A stretch of 64,000 nucleotides of DNA from positions 186,001-250,000 of the forward strand of contig NZ_JACHEG010000005.1 of assembly GCF_014201355.1 (NCBI RefSeq). Direction: 5' to 3'. Position 1 is the stretch's first letter; each line of letters starts with the position of its first letter. A program made the position numbers and the translations under genes. The notes under the pieces are model-generated. The model was not told the DNA's origin, did no database searches, and saw only the letters and a program-made list of their open reading frames with translations. Below are positions 34,857 to 44,701 of this stretch, piece by piece. The DNA is from Aliirhizobium wenxiniae. GTDB lineage: Bacteria; Pseudomonadota; Alphaproteobacteria; Rhizobiales; Rhizobiaceae.

Positions 34857-37856
34857 ATGTCCCGGCAAGAAGCCAACGAGCAGTTTCTGATCACTTCGTT
34901 CCTAGATGGCGCGAACGCCGTCTATATCGAACAACTTTATGCCAATTACGAAGCCGACCCGAATTCGGTTTCCGAAGAATGGCAGGCCTTTTTCAAGGCC
35001 CTGGCCGACAGCCCCGAAGACGTGAAGAAGGCAGCGCAGGGCGCTTCCTGGAAGCGTTCGAACTGGCCGATCGCAGCCGGTGGCGACCTTGTTTCCGCTC
35101 TCGACGGCAACTGGCCGGTAGTGGAAAAGGCAATCGAAACCAAGGTCAAGGCAAAGGCTGAAGCCGCTGCTGCTGCCAAGGGTGCTGTCGTCAACGAAGC
35201 CGACGTTCATCAGGCGAGCCGCGACAGCGTGCGCGCCATCATGATGATCCGCGCCTACCGCATGCGCGGCCACCTGCATGCCAAGCTCGATCCGCTCGGC
35301 ATCGCAAGCCCGGTCGAGGATTATAACGAACTGTCGCCGAAGTCCTATGGCTTCGAAGAGAGCGATTACGATCGCAAGATCTTCATCGACAACGTTCTGG
35401 GCATGGAATACGCGACCGTTCGCGAGATGATCGCGATCCTCGAGCGCACCTATTGCTCGACGATCGGCGTCGAATTCATGCATATGTCGAGCCCGGAAGA
35501 AAAGGCCTGGATCCAGGAACGGATCGAAGGTCCGGACAAGGGCGTAGCCTTCACCCCGGAAGGCAAGAAGGCCATCCTTTCCAAGCTGATTGAAGGCGAA
35601 GGCTACGAGCAGTTCCTCGACGTCAAGTTCAAGGGCACCAAGCGTTTCGGCCTCGATGGCGGCGAAGCACTGATCCCGGCGCTCGAACAGATCATCAAGC
35701 GCGGCGGCCAGCTGGGTCTTGAAGAAGTCATCGTCGGCATGGCTCACCGCGGCCGTCTGAACGTTCTGACCAACGTCATGGGCAAGCCGCACCGCGCCGT
35801 GTTCCACGAGTTCAAGGGCGGTTCGTTCAAGCCTGACGAAGTCGAAGGTTCGGGTGACGTGAAGTACCATCTCGGTGCCTCTTCCGACCGCGAATTCGAC
35901 GGCAACAAGGTTCACCTGTCGCTGACCGCCAACCCGTCCCACCTCGAGATCGTCAACCCGGTCGTCATGGGCAAGGCCCGCGCCAAGCAGGACATGCTGG
36001 CCAAGGTCTGGGAAAAGGACAACATCATCCCGCTCTCCGAGCGCTCCAAGGTTCTGCCGCTGCTCCTGCACGGCGATGCGGCCTTTGCGGGCCAGGGCGT
36101 GGTTGCCGAAATCCTCGGCCTTTCCGGTCTGCGCGGTCACCGCGTTGCCGGCACGATGCACGTCATCATCAACAACCAGATCGGCTTCACCACCAATCCT
36201 GGCTTCTCGCGTTCGTCGCCTTATCCGTCGGACGTTGCCAAGATGATCGAAGCGCCGATCTTCCACGTCAACGGCGACGATCCGGAAGCGGTTACCTATG
36301 CCGCCAAGGTTGCGACCGAATACCGGATGAAGTTCCACAAGCCGGTCGTGCTCGACATGTTCTGCTACCGTCGCTTCGGCCATAACGAAGGCGACGAGCC
36401 GGCGTTCACCCAGCCGAAGATGTACAAGGTCATCCGCGCCCACAAGGCCGTGGCCGAGATCTATGCCGAACGTCTGGTCGGCGAAGGCGTGATCACCGAC
36501 GCCGAATTCGACAAGATGAAGGCCGACTGGCGCGCGCATCTCGACGCCGAGTTCGAAGCCGGCCAGGCCTACAAGCCGAACAAGGCCGACTGGCTGGACG
36601 GCCAGTGGTCTGGTCTGCGTTCTGCCGACGATGCCGACGAGCAGCGTCGCGGCAAGACCTCGATGCCGATGAAGAGCCTCAAGGAAATCGGTCGCAAGCT
36701 GTCGACCATTCCGGAAGGTTTCAACGCGCACCGCACGATCAAGCGCTTCATGGAAAACCGTGCGCAGATGGTCGAGACCGGCGAAGGCCTCGACTGGGCA
36801 ATGGCGGAAGCATTCGCTTTCGGTTCGCTCTGCGTAGAAGGCACGAAGATCCGTCTTTCCGGCCAGGATTGCGAACGCGGCACCTTCTCGCAGCGTCACT
36901 CGGTTCTCTACGATCAGGACACCGAAGAGCGCTACATCCCGCTGTCGAACCTGCAGCCGGGCCAGGGCAAGTATGAAGTGATCAACTCCATGCTGTCGGA
37001 AGAAGCCGTTCTCGGTTTCGAATACGGCTACTCGCTGGCCCGTCCGAACGCGCTGACCCTCTGGGAAGCCCAGTTCGGCGACTTCGCCAACGGTGCGCAG
37101 GTCGTGTTCGACCAGTTCATCTCGTCGGGCGAACGCAAGTGGCTGCGCATGTCCGGTCTCGTCTGCCTTCTGCCGCATGGTTATGAAGGTCAGGGTCCGG
37201 AACATTCGTCGGCTCGCTTGGAACGCTTCCTGCAGCTCTGCGCGGAAGACAACATGCAGGTCGCTAACGTCACGACGCCGGCTAACTACTTCCACATCCT
37301 GCGCCGTCAGGTGAAGCGCGACTTCCGCAAGCCGCTGATCCTGATGACGCCGAAGTCCTTGCTGCGCCACAAGCGTGCAACGTCTTCGCTGGCCGAACTG
37401 GCGGGCGAAAGCTCGTTCCACCGCCTGCTGTGGGACGATGCCGAAGTCATCAAGGACGGCCCGATCAAGCTGCAGAAGGATGCCAAGATCCGTCGCGTCG
37501 TGATGTGCTCGGGCAAGGTCTATTACGACCTTCTCGAAGAGCGCGAAAAGCGCGGCATCGACGACGTCTACCTGCTGCGTATCGAGCAGCTCTACCCGTT
37601 CCCGGCCAAGGCTCTGATCAACGAGCTGTCGCGCTTCAAGAACGCGGAAATGGTCTGGTGCCAGGAAGAGCCGAAGAACATGGGCGCCTGGTCGTTCATC
37701 GACCCTTACCTGGAATGGGTCCTGGCGCATATCGATGCCAAGTATCAGCGCGTCCGCTACACGGGCCGCCCGGCAGCAGCATCGCCTGCAACGGGCCTGA
37801 TGTCGAAGCATCTGGCACAGCTGGAAGCCTTCCTCGAAGACGCTCTCGGCGGCTGA
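34857..37856 (+). CDS. sucA: 2-Oxoglutarate dehydrogenase E1
   Basis: This encodes the 999-residue thiamine-diphosphate-dependent E1 of the 2-oxoglutarate dehydrogenase complex. The N-terminal E2-contact segment FLDGANAVYIEQLYANYEAD, the HRGRLNVLTNVMGKPH block, the LTANPSHLEIVNPVVMG region, the GDEPAFTQPKMYKVI stretch and the second-half HGYEGQGPEHSSARLERFLQ are typical. Length is somewhat above the E. coli enzyme because of alphaproteobacterial insertions. The ATG at 34857 is the first possible start after an in-frame TAG. Its Shine-Dalgarno is separated by a hairpin and a long structured gap lies upstream, so translation may be regulated. Confidence 0.98.
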   Translation: MSRQEANEQFLITSFLDGANAVYIEQLYANYEADPNSVSEEWQAFFKALADSPEDVKKAAQGASWKRSNWPIAAGGDLVSALDGNWPVVEKAIETKVKAKAEAAAAAKGAVVNEADVHQASRDSVRAIMMIRAYRMRGHLHAKLDPLGIASPVEDYNELSPKSYGFEESDYDRKIFIDNVLGMEYATVREMIAILERTYCSTIGVEFMHMSSPEEKAWIQERIEGPDKGVAFTPEGKKAILSKLIEGEGYEQFLDVKFKGTKRFGLDGGEALIPALEQIIKRGGQLGLEEVIVGMAHRGRLNVLTNVMGKPHRAVFHEFKGGSFKPDEVEGSGDVKYHLGASSDREFDGNKVHLSLTANPSHLEIVNPVVMGKARAKQDMLAKVWEKDNIIPLSERSKVLPLLLHGDAAFAGQGVVAEILGLSGLRGHRVAGTMHVIINNQIGFTTNPGFSRSSPYPSDVAKMIEAPIFHVNGDDPEAVTYAAKVATEYRMKFHKPVVLDMFCYRRFGHNEGDEPAFTQPKMYKVIRAHKAVAEIYAERLVGEGVITDAEFDKMKADWRAHLDAEFEAGQAYKPNKADWLDGQWSGLRSADDADEQRRGKTSMPMKSLKEIGRKLSTIPEGFNAHRTIKRFMENRAQMVETGEGLDWAMAEAFAFGSLCVEGTKIRLSGQDCERGTFSQRHSVLYDQDTEERYIPLSNLQPGQGKYEVINSMLSEEAVLGFEYGYSLARPNALTLWEAQFGDFANGAQVVFDQFISSGERKWLRMSGLVCLLPHGYEGQGPEHSSARLERFLQLCAEDNMQVANVTTPANYFHILRRQVKRDFRKPLILMTPKSLLRHKRATSSLAELAGESSFHRLLWDDAEVIKDGPIKLQKDAKIRRVVMCSGKVYYDLLEEREKRGIDDVYLLRIEQLYPFPAKALINELSRFKNAEMVWCQEEPKNMGAWSFIDPYLEWVLAHIDAKYQRVRYTGRPAAASPATGLMSKHLAQLEAFLEDALGG

Positions 37857-37916
37857 TTTTTCAGCCGTCTACCCTCATTCATTCGAAACGAAATCTGACA
37901 AAAACGGAAACAGATC

Positions 37917-39149
<1,233 letters not shown>

Positions 39150-39179
39150 GCCTTACGTCCTGATCTAAGGGAGAGCAGC

Positions 39180-39593
39180 ATGGAACCCGCTTCGGCAAAT
39201 GCAACCCATCTCGTGGTCGTGCTTTGTCTGAGCGTGGTCCTGCTGCTCTTTCATATTCTGCTGCAGGGATTTCTGGCCACGCGTGAACTGGGTTCCAAAT
39301 GGAATGCCGGACCGCGCGACGAGGATATCGCGCCGAAGAATGCAGCGGCCGGGCGTGCTGCACGCGCCTCGAAGAATTATCAGGAAACCTATCCGGCCTT
39401 TATCGGCCTGCTTCTCGGGCTTGCCTTTATCGGCGACCCGACCGGGCTTGGCATCGGCGGCGCCTGGGTGTGGCTGATCGCGCGGATTGCCTATGTTCCG
39501 CTCTATCTGGCGGGCATTCCCTATGTCCGCTCGATGGTCTGGCTCCTGAGCCTTGCCGGACTGCTGATCATGATGGCCGCGCTGCTGCTCTGA
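39180..39593 (+). CDS. MAPEG-family membrane protein
   Basis: This encodes a 137-residue four-helix membrane protein of the MAPEG family (relatives of microsomal glutathione transferase). Features are a first helix LVVVLCLSVVLLLFHILLQG, the loop with GPRDEDIAPKNAAAGRAARA followed by NYQETYPAFIG, which holds the conserved Arg/Asn/Glu of the family, and YVPLYLAGIPYVRSMVW. The bacterial members are seldom characterised. It lies between sucB and the LysE-type gene, within the 2-oxoglutarate dehydrogenase series, with GGGAG upstream. Confidence 0.85.
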   Translation: MEPASANATHLVVVLCLSVVLLLFHILLQGFLATRELGSKWNAGPRDEDIAPKNAAAGRAARASKNYQETYPAFIGLLLGLAFIGDPTGLGIGGAWVWLIARIAYVPLYLAGIPYVRSMVWLLSLAGLLIMMAALLL

Positions 39594-39605
39594 GGGATAT
39601 TCAAC

Positions 39606-40247
39606 ATGCATGCCTATATGATCGAACTGATCTCGCTGATGGCGATCTTCTCCTTCGCGATCGTTTCGCCGGGTGCGGATCTCGCCATGGTGATGCGGCA
39701 GGCTTTGGTCCATGGCCGCCGACAGGCGATCATCACCAGCTTCGGGATCGGCACGGCCTTGATGTTCCATGTCAGCTATACCATCCTCGGCCTCGGGCTG
39801 ATCATCTCGCAGTCGGTCTATCTGTTCAACATCGTCAAATGGCTGGGCGTTGCTTATCTGATCTATATCGGCGTCAAGGCGCTGAAGGCTGGCCGGACCG
39901 AGATTACCGTTTCGGCGGAGGCGCAGGGCGAGACACCACGGAAGCAGTCTGCGGCGAAGGCATTCATGCTTGGTTTCGCGGCCAATGCGCTCAATCCGAA
40001 GGCCGTTTTCTTCTTCCTGTCGATCTTCTCGACCATCGTCAGCGCCCATACGCCGATGGCGATCAAGTTCGGCTACGGGACAGTGATGGCGACCTGCCTG
40101 ATCATCTGGTTCGTGGGCGTCAGCGCGTTCATGACGACGCCGCGCATGCGGGCGGCATTTTCGCGCGCCAGCAAGTGGATCGATCGGACCAGCGGCGTGG
40201 TATTCATCGCGCTCGGAATTAAACTCGCAACTGAAAAAGCGGCCTGA
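39606..40247 (+). CDS. LysE/RhtB-family exporter
   Basis: This encodes a 213-residue inner-membrane protein of the LysE/RhtB family, which export amino acids or related compounds. The family signature is IVSPGADLAMVMRQAL in the first helix region, followed by TSFGIGTALMFHVSYTILGL and the late ANALNPKAVFFFLSIFSTIV. Six hydrophobic segments are visible. It is 12 bp after the MAPEG gene and 62 bp before lpdA. Its substrate is unknown; a link to 2-oxoglutarate/glutamate balance is only a positional guess. Confidence 0.88.
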   Translation: MHAYMIELISLMAIFSFAIVSPGADLAMVMRQALVHGRRQAIITSFGIGTALMFHVSYTILGLGLIISQSVYLFNIVKWLGVAYLIYIGVKALKAGRTEITVSAEAQGETPRKQSAAKAFMLGFAANALNPKAVFFFLSIFSTIVSAHTPMAIKFGYGTVMATCLIIWFVGVSAFMTTPRMRAAFSRASKWIDRTSGVVFIALGIKLATEKAA

Positions 40248-40309
40248 GGGCCATTCTCGAAACGCTGGCGGGAATGAGCCTGCCAAAACCAGAAATCAGG
40301 AATTAGAAC

Positions 40310-41716
40310 ATGGCTTATGATGTCGTCGTTATCGGAAGCGGTCCCGGTGGTTATGTCTGCGCAATCAAGGCAGCGCAGCTCGGCCTCAAGGTCGCTGTCG
40401 TCGAAAAGCGCGCCACCTATGGCGGCACCTGCCTGAATGTCGGCTGCATTCCGTCCAAGGCTCTGCTGCACGCGTCGGAAATGTTCCATCAGGTCGCCCA
40501 CGGCGTCGATACGCTCGGCGTTGAAGTTGCCGCTCCGACGCTCAACCTTACCAAGATGATGGCGCACAAGGATGCGACCATCAAGTCGAACACCGATGGC
40601 GTTGCCTTCCTGTTCAAGAAGAACAAGATCGACGGCTTTATCGGCACTGGCAAGATCGTTGCCGCTGGCAAGGTTTCCGTCACCGGCGAAGACGGCAAGG
40701 TGCAGGAACTGGAGACGAAGAACATCGTCATCGCCACCGGTTCTGACGTTGCCGGCATTCCGGGCGTCAATGTCGAGATCGACGAGAAGGTCATCGTCTC
40801 CTCGACCGGTGCAATCTCGCTGGAAAAAGTTCCGCAGAACATGATCGTCGTGGGCGGCGGTGTCATCGGTCTGGAACTCGGCTCGGTCTGGATGCGCCTC
40901 GGCGCCAAGGTCACTGTCATCGAATATCTCGACAAGCTGCTCGGTGCGATGGATGCCGACGTGTCCAAGCAGTTCCAGCGGATGATCGCCAAGCAGGGCA
41001 TGGATATCCGCACCGAAGCCAAGGTCACCGCCGTCGAAAAGACCGCGACCGGCGCCAAGGTTACCTATGAGCCGGTCAAGGGTGGTGATGCCGTCACCGT
41101 CGAAGCCGACGTGGTGCTGATCTCCACCGGCCGCAAGCCCTATACCGAAGGTCTCGGGCTGGAAGCTGCAGGCGTCGCACTCGACAATCGCGGTCGCGTC
41201 GAAATCGACCATGGCTTCAAGACCAATGTTGCCGGCATCTATGCGATCGGCGACGTGGTGAAGGGCCCGATGCTGGCGCACAAGGCGGAAGACGAAGGCG
41301 TTGCTCTCGCCGAAATCCTTTCCGGCCAGCATGGTCACGTGAACTATGACGTCATTCCTGGCGTCGTCTACACCCAGCCGGAAGTCGCTTCGGTCGGCAA
41401 GACCGAAGAGGAACTGAAGGCTGCAGGCGTCGCCTACAAGGTCGGCAAGTTCCCGTTCACCGCCAACGGCCGCGCCCGCGCCATGCTGGCGACCGACGGT
41501 TTCGTCAAGATCCTCGCCGACAAGGAAACCGACCGGGTTCTCGGCGGTCACATCGTCGGCTTCGGCGCCGGCGAGATGATCCACGAGATCACGGTGCTGA
41601 TGGAATTCTCCGGTTCGTCGGAAGATCTCGGCCGTACCTGCCACGCGCATCCGACCATGTCGGAAGCCGTCAAGGAAGCAGCCCTGTCGACTTTCGCCAA
41701 GCCGATCCATATGTAA
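40310..41716 (+). CDS. lpdA: Dihydrolipoamide dehydrogenase E3
   Basis: This encodes a 468-residue flavoprotein that reoxidises the lipoyl groups of E2 with NAD+. The FAD site is VVVIGSGPGGYVCAIKAAQL, the redox-active pair is GGTCLNVGCIPSK, the NAD site is VVGGGVIGLELGSVW, and the dimer-interface His-Glu is in CHAHPTMSEAVKEAAL. Because it ends the mdh-sucCDAB series it is the E3 of the 2-oxoglutarate complex; other copies may exist elsewhere in the genome. AGGA precedes the ATG and a strong terminator follows. Confidence 0.97.
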   Translation: MAYDVVVIGSGPGGYVCAIKAAQLGLKVAVVEKRATYGGTCLNVGCIPSKALLHASEMFHQVAHGVDTLGVEVAAPTLNLTKMMAHKDATIKSNTDGVAFLFKKNKIDGFIGTGKIVAAGKVSVTGEDGKVQELETKNIVIATGSDVAGIPGVNVEIDEKVIVSSTGAISLEKVPQNMIVVGGGVIGLELGSVWMRLGAKVTVIEYLDKLLGAMDADVSKQFQRMIAKQGMDIRTEAKVTAVEKTATGAKVTYEPVKGGDAVTVEADVVLISTGRKPYTEGLGLEAAGVALDNRGRVEIDHGFKTNVAGIYAIGDVVKGPMLAHKAEDEGVALAEILSGQHGHVNYDVIPGVVYTQPEVASVGKTEEELKAAGVAYKVGKFPFTANGRARAMLATDGFVKILADKETDRVLGGHIVGFGAGEMIHEITVLMEFSGSSEDLGRTCHAHPTMSEAVKEAALSTFAKPIHM

Positions 41717-41740
41717 TCGGTCCGAATATCAGAGATGCGA

Positions 41741-41770
41741 AAGGCGGGATCATCATGGTCCCGCCTTTTT
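41741..41770 (+). terminator. Rho-independent terminator of lpdA
   Basis: AAGGCGGGA (41741-41749) pairs with TCCCGCCTT (41759-41767), and the T-run continues through 41770 with more pyrimidines after it (TTTTTCTTTT). It closes the mdh-suc-lpd series. Confidence 0.9.
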
Positions 41771-41827
41771 CTTTTGCGCATCCGTCCTAAACTTCATGTC
41801 TATTGCTCACTCAGGAAGGTGACGGAC

Positions 41828-42322
41828 ATGAAGACCGCATTCTCTCTGTCGCAGCGCATCCTGCATTGGCTGATGGCCGTGCTGATCCTGTTCAATCTTC
41901 TGTTTTCCGATGCGATGACGGTGTTCGGAGAACTGTATTTCGGTGACAAGCCGATTCCGCCCGACATCATGACCTCGGCGAATATCCATGCCTATGTCGG
42001 GATCGCGATCCTGGTGCTGGCGCTGACACGGCTCTGTCTTCGCATCGCGACGGGTGCTCCGCCGCATCCGCCGGAAGAGCCAGCCTTTTCGCGCATCGTT
42101 GCGACGATCACCCATTGGGCTCTCTACGCAATGTTCATCATCATGCCGCTTGCGGGGATCGGGGCCTTCTATTTCAAGAACAGCATGGCGGCATTTGCCC
42201 ATATCGGCTGGATGAAGACGGTCCTGTGGGTACTTATCTGCCTGCACATTCTCGGCGTGCTCGTGCATCAGTTTTATTGGAAGACCAATATCCTGCGCCG
42301 GATGACGAGCGGGCGGACGTGA
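41828..42322 (+). CDS. Cytochrome b561-type membrane protein
   Basis: This encodes a 164-residue four-helix inner-membrane di-haem cytochrome of the prokaryotic b561 family. Haem-ligand histidines are placed as expected: ILHWLMAVLI in helix 1, NIHAYVGIAI in helix 2, ITHWALYAMF in helix 3 and CLHILGVLVHQFYWK in helix 4. Such proteins move electrons from quinol, sometimes to superoxide or to periplasmic partners; the partner here is not visible. AAGGTG precedes the ATG at 41828. It is a single gene; 77 bp separate it from the convergent TraB/GumN gene. Confidence 0.88.
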   Translation: MKTAFSLSQRILHWLMAVLILFNLLFSDAMTVFGELYFGDKPIPPDIMTSANIHAYVGIAILVLALTRLCLRIATGAPPHPPEEPAFSRIVATITHWALYAMFIIMPLAGIGAFYFKNSMAAFAHIGWMKTVLWVLICLHILGVLVHQFYWKTNILRRMTSGRT

Positions 42323-42385
42323 TTTAGAATTTCGGCAGCCTCAAGTCTACAGACACTGTCTTCGATCTCATCGGAGGAGTTGGAC

Positions 42386-42472
42386 ATGATCGCAAATGGT
42401 CAGATCGCAGGCGTGACTTTGAAGCCCTGTTTTCTGAATAGCTCGACCAGGCCGTCGTCTCCTTGGACATGA
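42386..42472 (+). CDS. Possible 28-residue ORF with strong RBS
   Basis: An optimal Shine-Dalgarno GGAGGAG (42373-42379) lies 6 nt before an ATG that opens a 28-codon frame (MIANGQIAGVTLKPC...). Most of it is antisense to the 3' end of the downstream TraB/GumN gene. It may be a real microprotein, or the surviving start of a gene cut off when the TraB/GumN copies arrived. I cannot name a family. Confidence 0.2.
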   Translation: MIANGQIAGVTLKPCFLNSSTRPSSPWT

Positions 42473-43425
42473 AGCGCACCAACGGCGATGAAGGCGTTGC
42501 CGTCCTGCAGGAATGGCTTGGCTCTGTCCGCCATGGTGTGGTTTCGCCGGGTGATGACCTCGTCTTCGAATTCCGCGAAACTGTCAGCCGCCATCGTCGT
42601 GTCGTTTTGGGAAAACCATCTCAAAAGCGGTGCTAGTGGCCTGATATCACTGCTTAAATAGAGCCTGAGCATTGTCTCATCGATGTTCGCGAACTGCTCG
42701 GGATGGGCGATAGCAGAGATGAGGTTCTTTACCTGTGCCTCGAGCGACATCTTGTTCAGAGCGCCGTATTGCTCCTCCAGTGTCTCCAGACCTTTCAGGG
42801 GTATGTTGTTCTCGATGGCATCAAGTGCCAGCTGCTGATCCAGAACCGGTGTTCTGTCTTTGGCGCGTGATTGCTCACAGGCCGAGGCAACGATGCTGGT
42901 GACCATCCAGGGCCTCAGATAGTTTACCGCCGAAAGCGGTGCGCCCCTCGCCGTCAGGGCCGTATCGACGACGCCGCGCTGCTCTGGAGTCAGAAAATCT
43001 TCGATGCGCTTGCCAGCGGGCATCATCATCATATCCGGCTTGGTGAAGGCCAGAAGGCGGGCCTTGCCGAGTTCCAGCAGCTGGTCGGATTCCAGGACAA
43101 TGACCTTGGCCTTGAGATGCGCCTTCTTGACGGTGTGGGGTAGTTTGATCACCCGCGGATCCGACACATGCATCGTGCCAAACAGGTAGGACGGTTTGAC
43201 GCCGCGTTTCTCGATCTTCCAGAAGAGGCCTCGCGCATTCGGTATCTTGCGGCCTTCGGCAAGAATCTGGTCGTAGGTCTTGCGGTCCTCGCGTTTCATT
43301 TTCGCGAGGAGATCGATCCCGCCGCATGATACCGGCTCGGCGTTGGCAATAGTGGACAGGCCAAGAAGAAGGCAGAGACTGGCGGCCAGGAAAACAAGGT
43401 TACGATGCAATATATGTGCGAACAT
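42400..43425 (-). CDS. TraB/GumN-family secreted protein, copy 1
   Basis: This encodes a 341-residue exported protein of the TraB/GumN family, relatives of the Tiki/TraB metalloprotease-like fold. Signature parts are SYLFGTMHVSDPRV (the GxxH motif), VIVLESDQ, EVITRRNHTMADRA and the C-terminal GALHVQGDDGLVELFRKQGF, which together hold the conserved His, Glu and Arg residues. The ATG at 43425 begins a good signal peptide (HRNLVFLAASLCLLLGLSTI); upstream ATG 43473 and TTG 43497 are less likely. It is the second gene of a tandem pair, 113 bp from its paralogue. Activity in bacteria is not established. Confidence 0.85.
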   Translation of the reverse strand: MFAHILHRNLVFLAASLCLLLGLSTIANAEPVSCGGIDLLAKMKREDRKTYDQILAEGRKIPNARGLFWKIEKRGVKPSYLFGTMHVSDPRVIKLPHTVKKAHLKAKVIVLESDQLLELGKARLLAFTKPDMMMMPAGKRIEDFLTPEQRGVVDTALTARGAPLSAVNYLRPWMVTSIVASACEQSRAKDRTPVLDQQLALDAIENNIPLKGLETLEEQYGALNKMSLEAQVKNLISAIAHPEQFANIDETMLRLYLSSDIRPLAPLLRWFSQNDTTMAADSFAEFEDEVITRRNHTMADRAKPFLQDGNAFIAVGALHVQGDDGLVELFRKQGFKVTPAI

Positions 43426-43538
43426 GGGAACCGTCGAAAGAGCTGCTAATATAGCTTTCAGGCTCCGAACCATCGTAGAGTTTTCCAGCCGGTGCAATGA
43501 CCAAATCTCACTGCTCCGGGCCGAGCGTCAAAAAGTAT

Positions 43539-44606
43539 CTAGTCGGCTTTCGATAGGGTGAAACCCTGTTTGCGCAGCAGTTCCACCAGGCCGTCCTTGC
43601 CCGGCAGGTGAAGGGCGCCGACGGCCATGAAGACGTTGCCTTCGCCGAGGATAGGTGCTGCGCGTTCGGCCATGAGGTGGTTGCGCTTCGTCACGATCAG
43701 TTCCTCAAACTCGGCATAACCGGCATTGTCGCCGCCGTCAGGCGCAACCTGCTTCAGGAAAGGCATGGTGAAGCCGATCTCGCCAGTGAGATAGAGCTGC
43801 GTCATCGTCTCAAAAACGTCATCCATTTTCGGGCCGAGCTTGATCGTTTCGACAAGCGACTTCAAATGCATCTCGGTCGGGATAGAAGCCATGGCGGTGA
43901 GCTGTTCGGCGAGCGTTTCCAGGCCTTTGACCGGTTTTCCCTCGGCTGCGGCATCGAGCGCGATGCGCTTGTCGAGAAAGGCAGTGTTTCCCTTGCGGGC
44001 GAGTTCGCAGGCCGGCAGCGACACGAGCGACATCAGCATCCAGGGCTGCATGCGCGAGACGGTCGCCAGCGGAACGCCGCGCTTCTTCAATCCTTCTTCG
44101 AGCACGGCAAGATCATCCGGCTTCATCAGCTTTTCGATCGTGTTGCCGTTGGTCAGCATGGTCAGTTCCGGCTTGGCGAGAATGCCGGCCATGGCCTTTT
44201 TGTCATCAAGGATCTCGTTGGATTCGATGATAATAGTCTTCGCATCGGCAAGCGCCTTGTCGGCTCCGGGCGGCATCTTGAGGACGCGTGGATCGGTGAC
44301 ATGCATGGTGCCGAGCAGATATGAGGTGGCGACGCCCGGCTTTTCTATTCTCCAGAAAATTCCCTTGGCGTTCGGGACCGTTTCGGCTTCCGCAAGCGCC
44401 TTGGCATAAGCATCCGGATTTTCTGATCTCATCTCGTCGACGAGATTAACGCCATTGCAGGCTTCTTCCTGTGCATCGGCGGATGACAACATGCCGAGGA
44501 TGAGGATCAGCGAAGCGAGGGCCGCGACATGCAGCAATGCGAGCAGCCAGAGAGCAAAACCCTGCAGGCGTTCGAAAAGGGGGCTCTCGAGGAATGAAGA
44601 ATTCAT
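43539..44606 (-). CDS. TraB/GumN-family secreted protein, copy 2
   Basis: This encodes a 355-residue paralogue of the neighbouring TraB/GumN protein. The same motifs occur in the same order: SYLLGTMHVTDPRVLKMP, TIIIESNEI, VKGLETLAEQL, ELIVTKRNHLMAERA and GALHLPGKDGLVELLRKQGF. The N-terminus carries an uncleaved anchor or signal sequence (GFALWLLALLHVAALASLIL). The ATG at 44606 (MNSSFLESPLF) is taken over an upstream TTG. It is upstream of copy 1 on the minus strand, and the pair probably arose by tandem duplication followed by strong divergence. Confidence 0.85.
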   Translation of the reverse strand: MNSSFLESPLFERLQGFALWLLALLHVAALASLILILGMLSSADAQEEACNGVNLVDEMRSENPDAYAKALAEAETVPNAKGIFWRIEKPGVATSYLLGTMHVTDPRVLKMPPGADKALADAKTIIIESNEILDDKKAMAGILAKPELTMLTNGNTIEKLMKPDDLAVLEEGLKKRGVPLATVSRMQPWMLMSLVSLPACELARKGNTAFLDKRIALDAAAEGKPVKGLETLAEQLTAMASIPTEMHLKSLVETIKLGPKMDDVFETMTQLYLTGEIGFTMPFLKQVAPDGGDNAGYAEFEELIVTKRNHLMAERAAPILGEGNVFMAVGALHLPGKDGLVELLRKQGFTLSKAD

Positions 44607-44701
44607 GTCATGGATCCGGATTAATCGGCCCAAAATGTATCACTGCCGCTTCGATAGGTACTTAACGAGGCTGGTTAATGTTCGGTTCACAAGCCTCTGC
44701 C

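Noticed and set aside
34902-37811. Minus-strand open frame of 969 codons opposite sucA
   Set aside because: Antisense shadow of a GC-rich, highly biased gene; composition is rich in Arg, Asp, His and Val as expected for a reversed frame.
44641-44680. CtrA box before the TraB/GumN pair
   Set aside because: The two TTAA half-sites (44662 and 44675) are 9 nt apart, not the required 7.
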